Below the pieces are notes generated by a model. It was not told where the DNA came from, did no database searches, and worked only from the letters and a program-made list of their open reading frames with translations. From positions 77,023,001 through 77,087,000 of the forward strand of contig JALJCS010000002.1 of assembly GCA_023055355.1 (NCBI GenBank): 64,000 nucleotides of DNA, in the 5' to 3' direction. Source of the DNA: Agelaius tricolor. Its lineage: Eukaryota; Chordata; Aves; Passeriformes; Icteridae. The position numbers were made by a program, and so were the translations under genes. Positions 62,974 to 64,000 of the stretch are shown in pieces. Positions within the stretch are counted from its first letter, which is position 1. Every line of letters starts with the position of its first letter.

Positions 62974-63505
62974 ATATCACAGAATTGTTATAGTCTGGGA
63001 AGACATCCCTGGAGATAATCTAGTCCCTTTCTCAAAGAATGATTAGCTAAAGCTGATTACCCAGGGCCATGTTCAGCTCGATTTTTAATGTCTCCAAGGA
63101 GATTCCAAGACCTCTCTGGAAAGTCTGTTCCATGGCCTTACAAACCTCACAGAGAGAAAGATTTTTCTTACATAAAAAGAGAATTTTGTTTATGTCAATT
63201 TCTGTCAATTTGTACTTATTGTCTCTTGTCCTCTCTTTGTCCTGTCTTTGGGAACCCCTGACAAGAGTCTAGTTTTTTCTTCTTACTTCTAGTTTTTTCT
63301 TCTTACTTTTTCTCATTGGTTATTTACACTGATGAGATCCTTCCTGAATCCCTTTTTCTCCAGGCTGAACAGTCTCTGCCGTCTCAACTTCTGGTATGAC
63401 AGGTGCCCTACAATAACCTTCATGACCCTTTGCTAAACTTCCTTCCATGTGTCTGTCTCCTGTGTACTGGAGCGTCCTGAACAGGGCACTGTAACTCATG
63501 GCATG
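62974..63505 (-). mobile_element. CR1 LINE 3' part, inverted, older copy
   Basis: The + strand reads ATATCACAGAATTGTTATAG, then CCCAGGGCCATGTTCAGCTC, CATGGCCTTACAAACCTCAC, GAAAGATTTTTCTTACATAA and further right GAATCCCTTTTTCTCCAGGC with TGAACAGTCTCTGCC and CCCTTTGCTAAACTTCCTTCC. The block order is that of an inverted CR1 end from a diverged subfamily. A 20-bp tandem duplication lies inside it. Confidence 0.82.
63269..63308 (+). repeat. Exact 20-bp tandem duplication in CR1
   Basis: CTAGTTTTTTCTTCTTACTT occurs at 63269-63288 and again at 63289-63308. Confidence 0.95.
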
Positions 63506-64000
63506 ATGGTTAATGTATTCAATGTGTGGAAATAGGAATCTCAAAAAAAAGAGGCATCATCAGGAGCAAGGCAGCTGCACCTAAGTGAGGAACAGCCTAG
63601 GCTAAGGATCCTCTATATCCACATTGTCTTAAGCAGTGCTGACTCAGGTGCTTTTGCAGCAGAAGTTTTGTGCAAAGAAGATTTTAATTTATTTTTAAAA
63701 CCCAAACCCTCCAAAACTACTGAGGAAATACCAAGGGTAAACAAGGAGTACTCTTAAGTACTCTTGTCTTTTTTGCTTCATCCAGGAATGGTTTCCACAC
63801 ATTTATACGAATGCATTGTGGAATTTGTGACAGGAAGAAGAATTAGAAGAATGAGGCAATGTCTCTTAAGATATTCCATAGGTGTATTTAGAGTCTCCCA
63901 TGTGGGCTCTGAGAAAGTGCAGTGTGAGTTGATCTGAGTCTGAAATATCTATGTCTGTTGACAGAATGCTGAGTTTGATCTGATATATTTCATTGTCTCA
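63506..64000. other. Intronic sequence, no feature recognised
   Basis: No gene, repeat family or strong motif seen in the last 495 bases. Confidence 0.5.

Larger units (their letters stand above)
4355..64000 (+). other. MMP16: MMP16 intron 1 (5' part)
   Basis: No sequence for the conserved second exon (which should resume with a V-W-L-Q-K-Y-G-Y-type motif) was found by eye on the + strand, so the rest of the window is taken as intron 1. The very long first intron fits the known large size of MMP16 in vertebrates. Nested repeats and candidate elements are listed separately. Confidence 0.75.

Noticed and set aside
1..64000. CRISPR array, operon, prophage or other prokaryotic system
   Set aside because: No regularly spaced repeats with unique spacers, no ribosome binding sites or tightly packed genes; all evidence is for a vertebrate intron.

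Overview
The window looks like a macrochromosomal piece of a songbird genome. It is AT-rich, has one intron-exon-type gene start, and has no bacterial or viral gene organisation. The lineage rests on the repeats: many CR1 LINE fragments on both strands, a tRNA-derived SINE with a CR1-like tail that resembles the passerine TguSINE1 family, and two structurally complete solo LTRs. That combination points to a passerine bird; the species cannot be told from the sequence.

Only one protein-coding gene is supported. A CpG island at about 3340-4720 covers the promoter, 5' UTR and first coding exon of MMP16 (membrane-type matrix metalloproteinase 3, MT3-MMP) on the + strand. The exon begins at ATG 4223, encodes 44 residues including the signal peptide, and ends at a consensus splice donor (GAG|GTAAGA) at 4354/4355. 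I found no exon 2, so positions 4355 to 64000 read as the 5' part of a very large first intron, at least 59.6 kb long. Positions 66-3339 are upstream flank.

The intron holds: an RT-bearing CR1 copy (11.6-12.8 kb); seven shorter CR1 3' ends; a SINE (25.1 kb); a CR1 split by a 253-bp solo LTR with an 18-bp repeat array (36.0-36.5 kb); a 1377-bp solo LTR with an exact 5-bp target duplication (54.4-55.8 kb), whose relative starts the window at 1-65 in the opposite orientation; a degraded ancient LINE (57.6-58.8 kb); and several simple repeats and local tandem duplications. Two islands (10.56-10.80 and 27.48-27.96 kb) carry RFX-type X-box motifs and are candidate enhancers. A perfect 26-bp inverted repeat with a 3-nt loop lies at 55964-56018.

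I see no rRNA, functional tRNA, CRISPR array, operon or other complete gene. The remaining open frames are short, lack splice or family support, and are treated as chance. I did not find a convincing new biological system; the findings below are the parts most worth checking.
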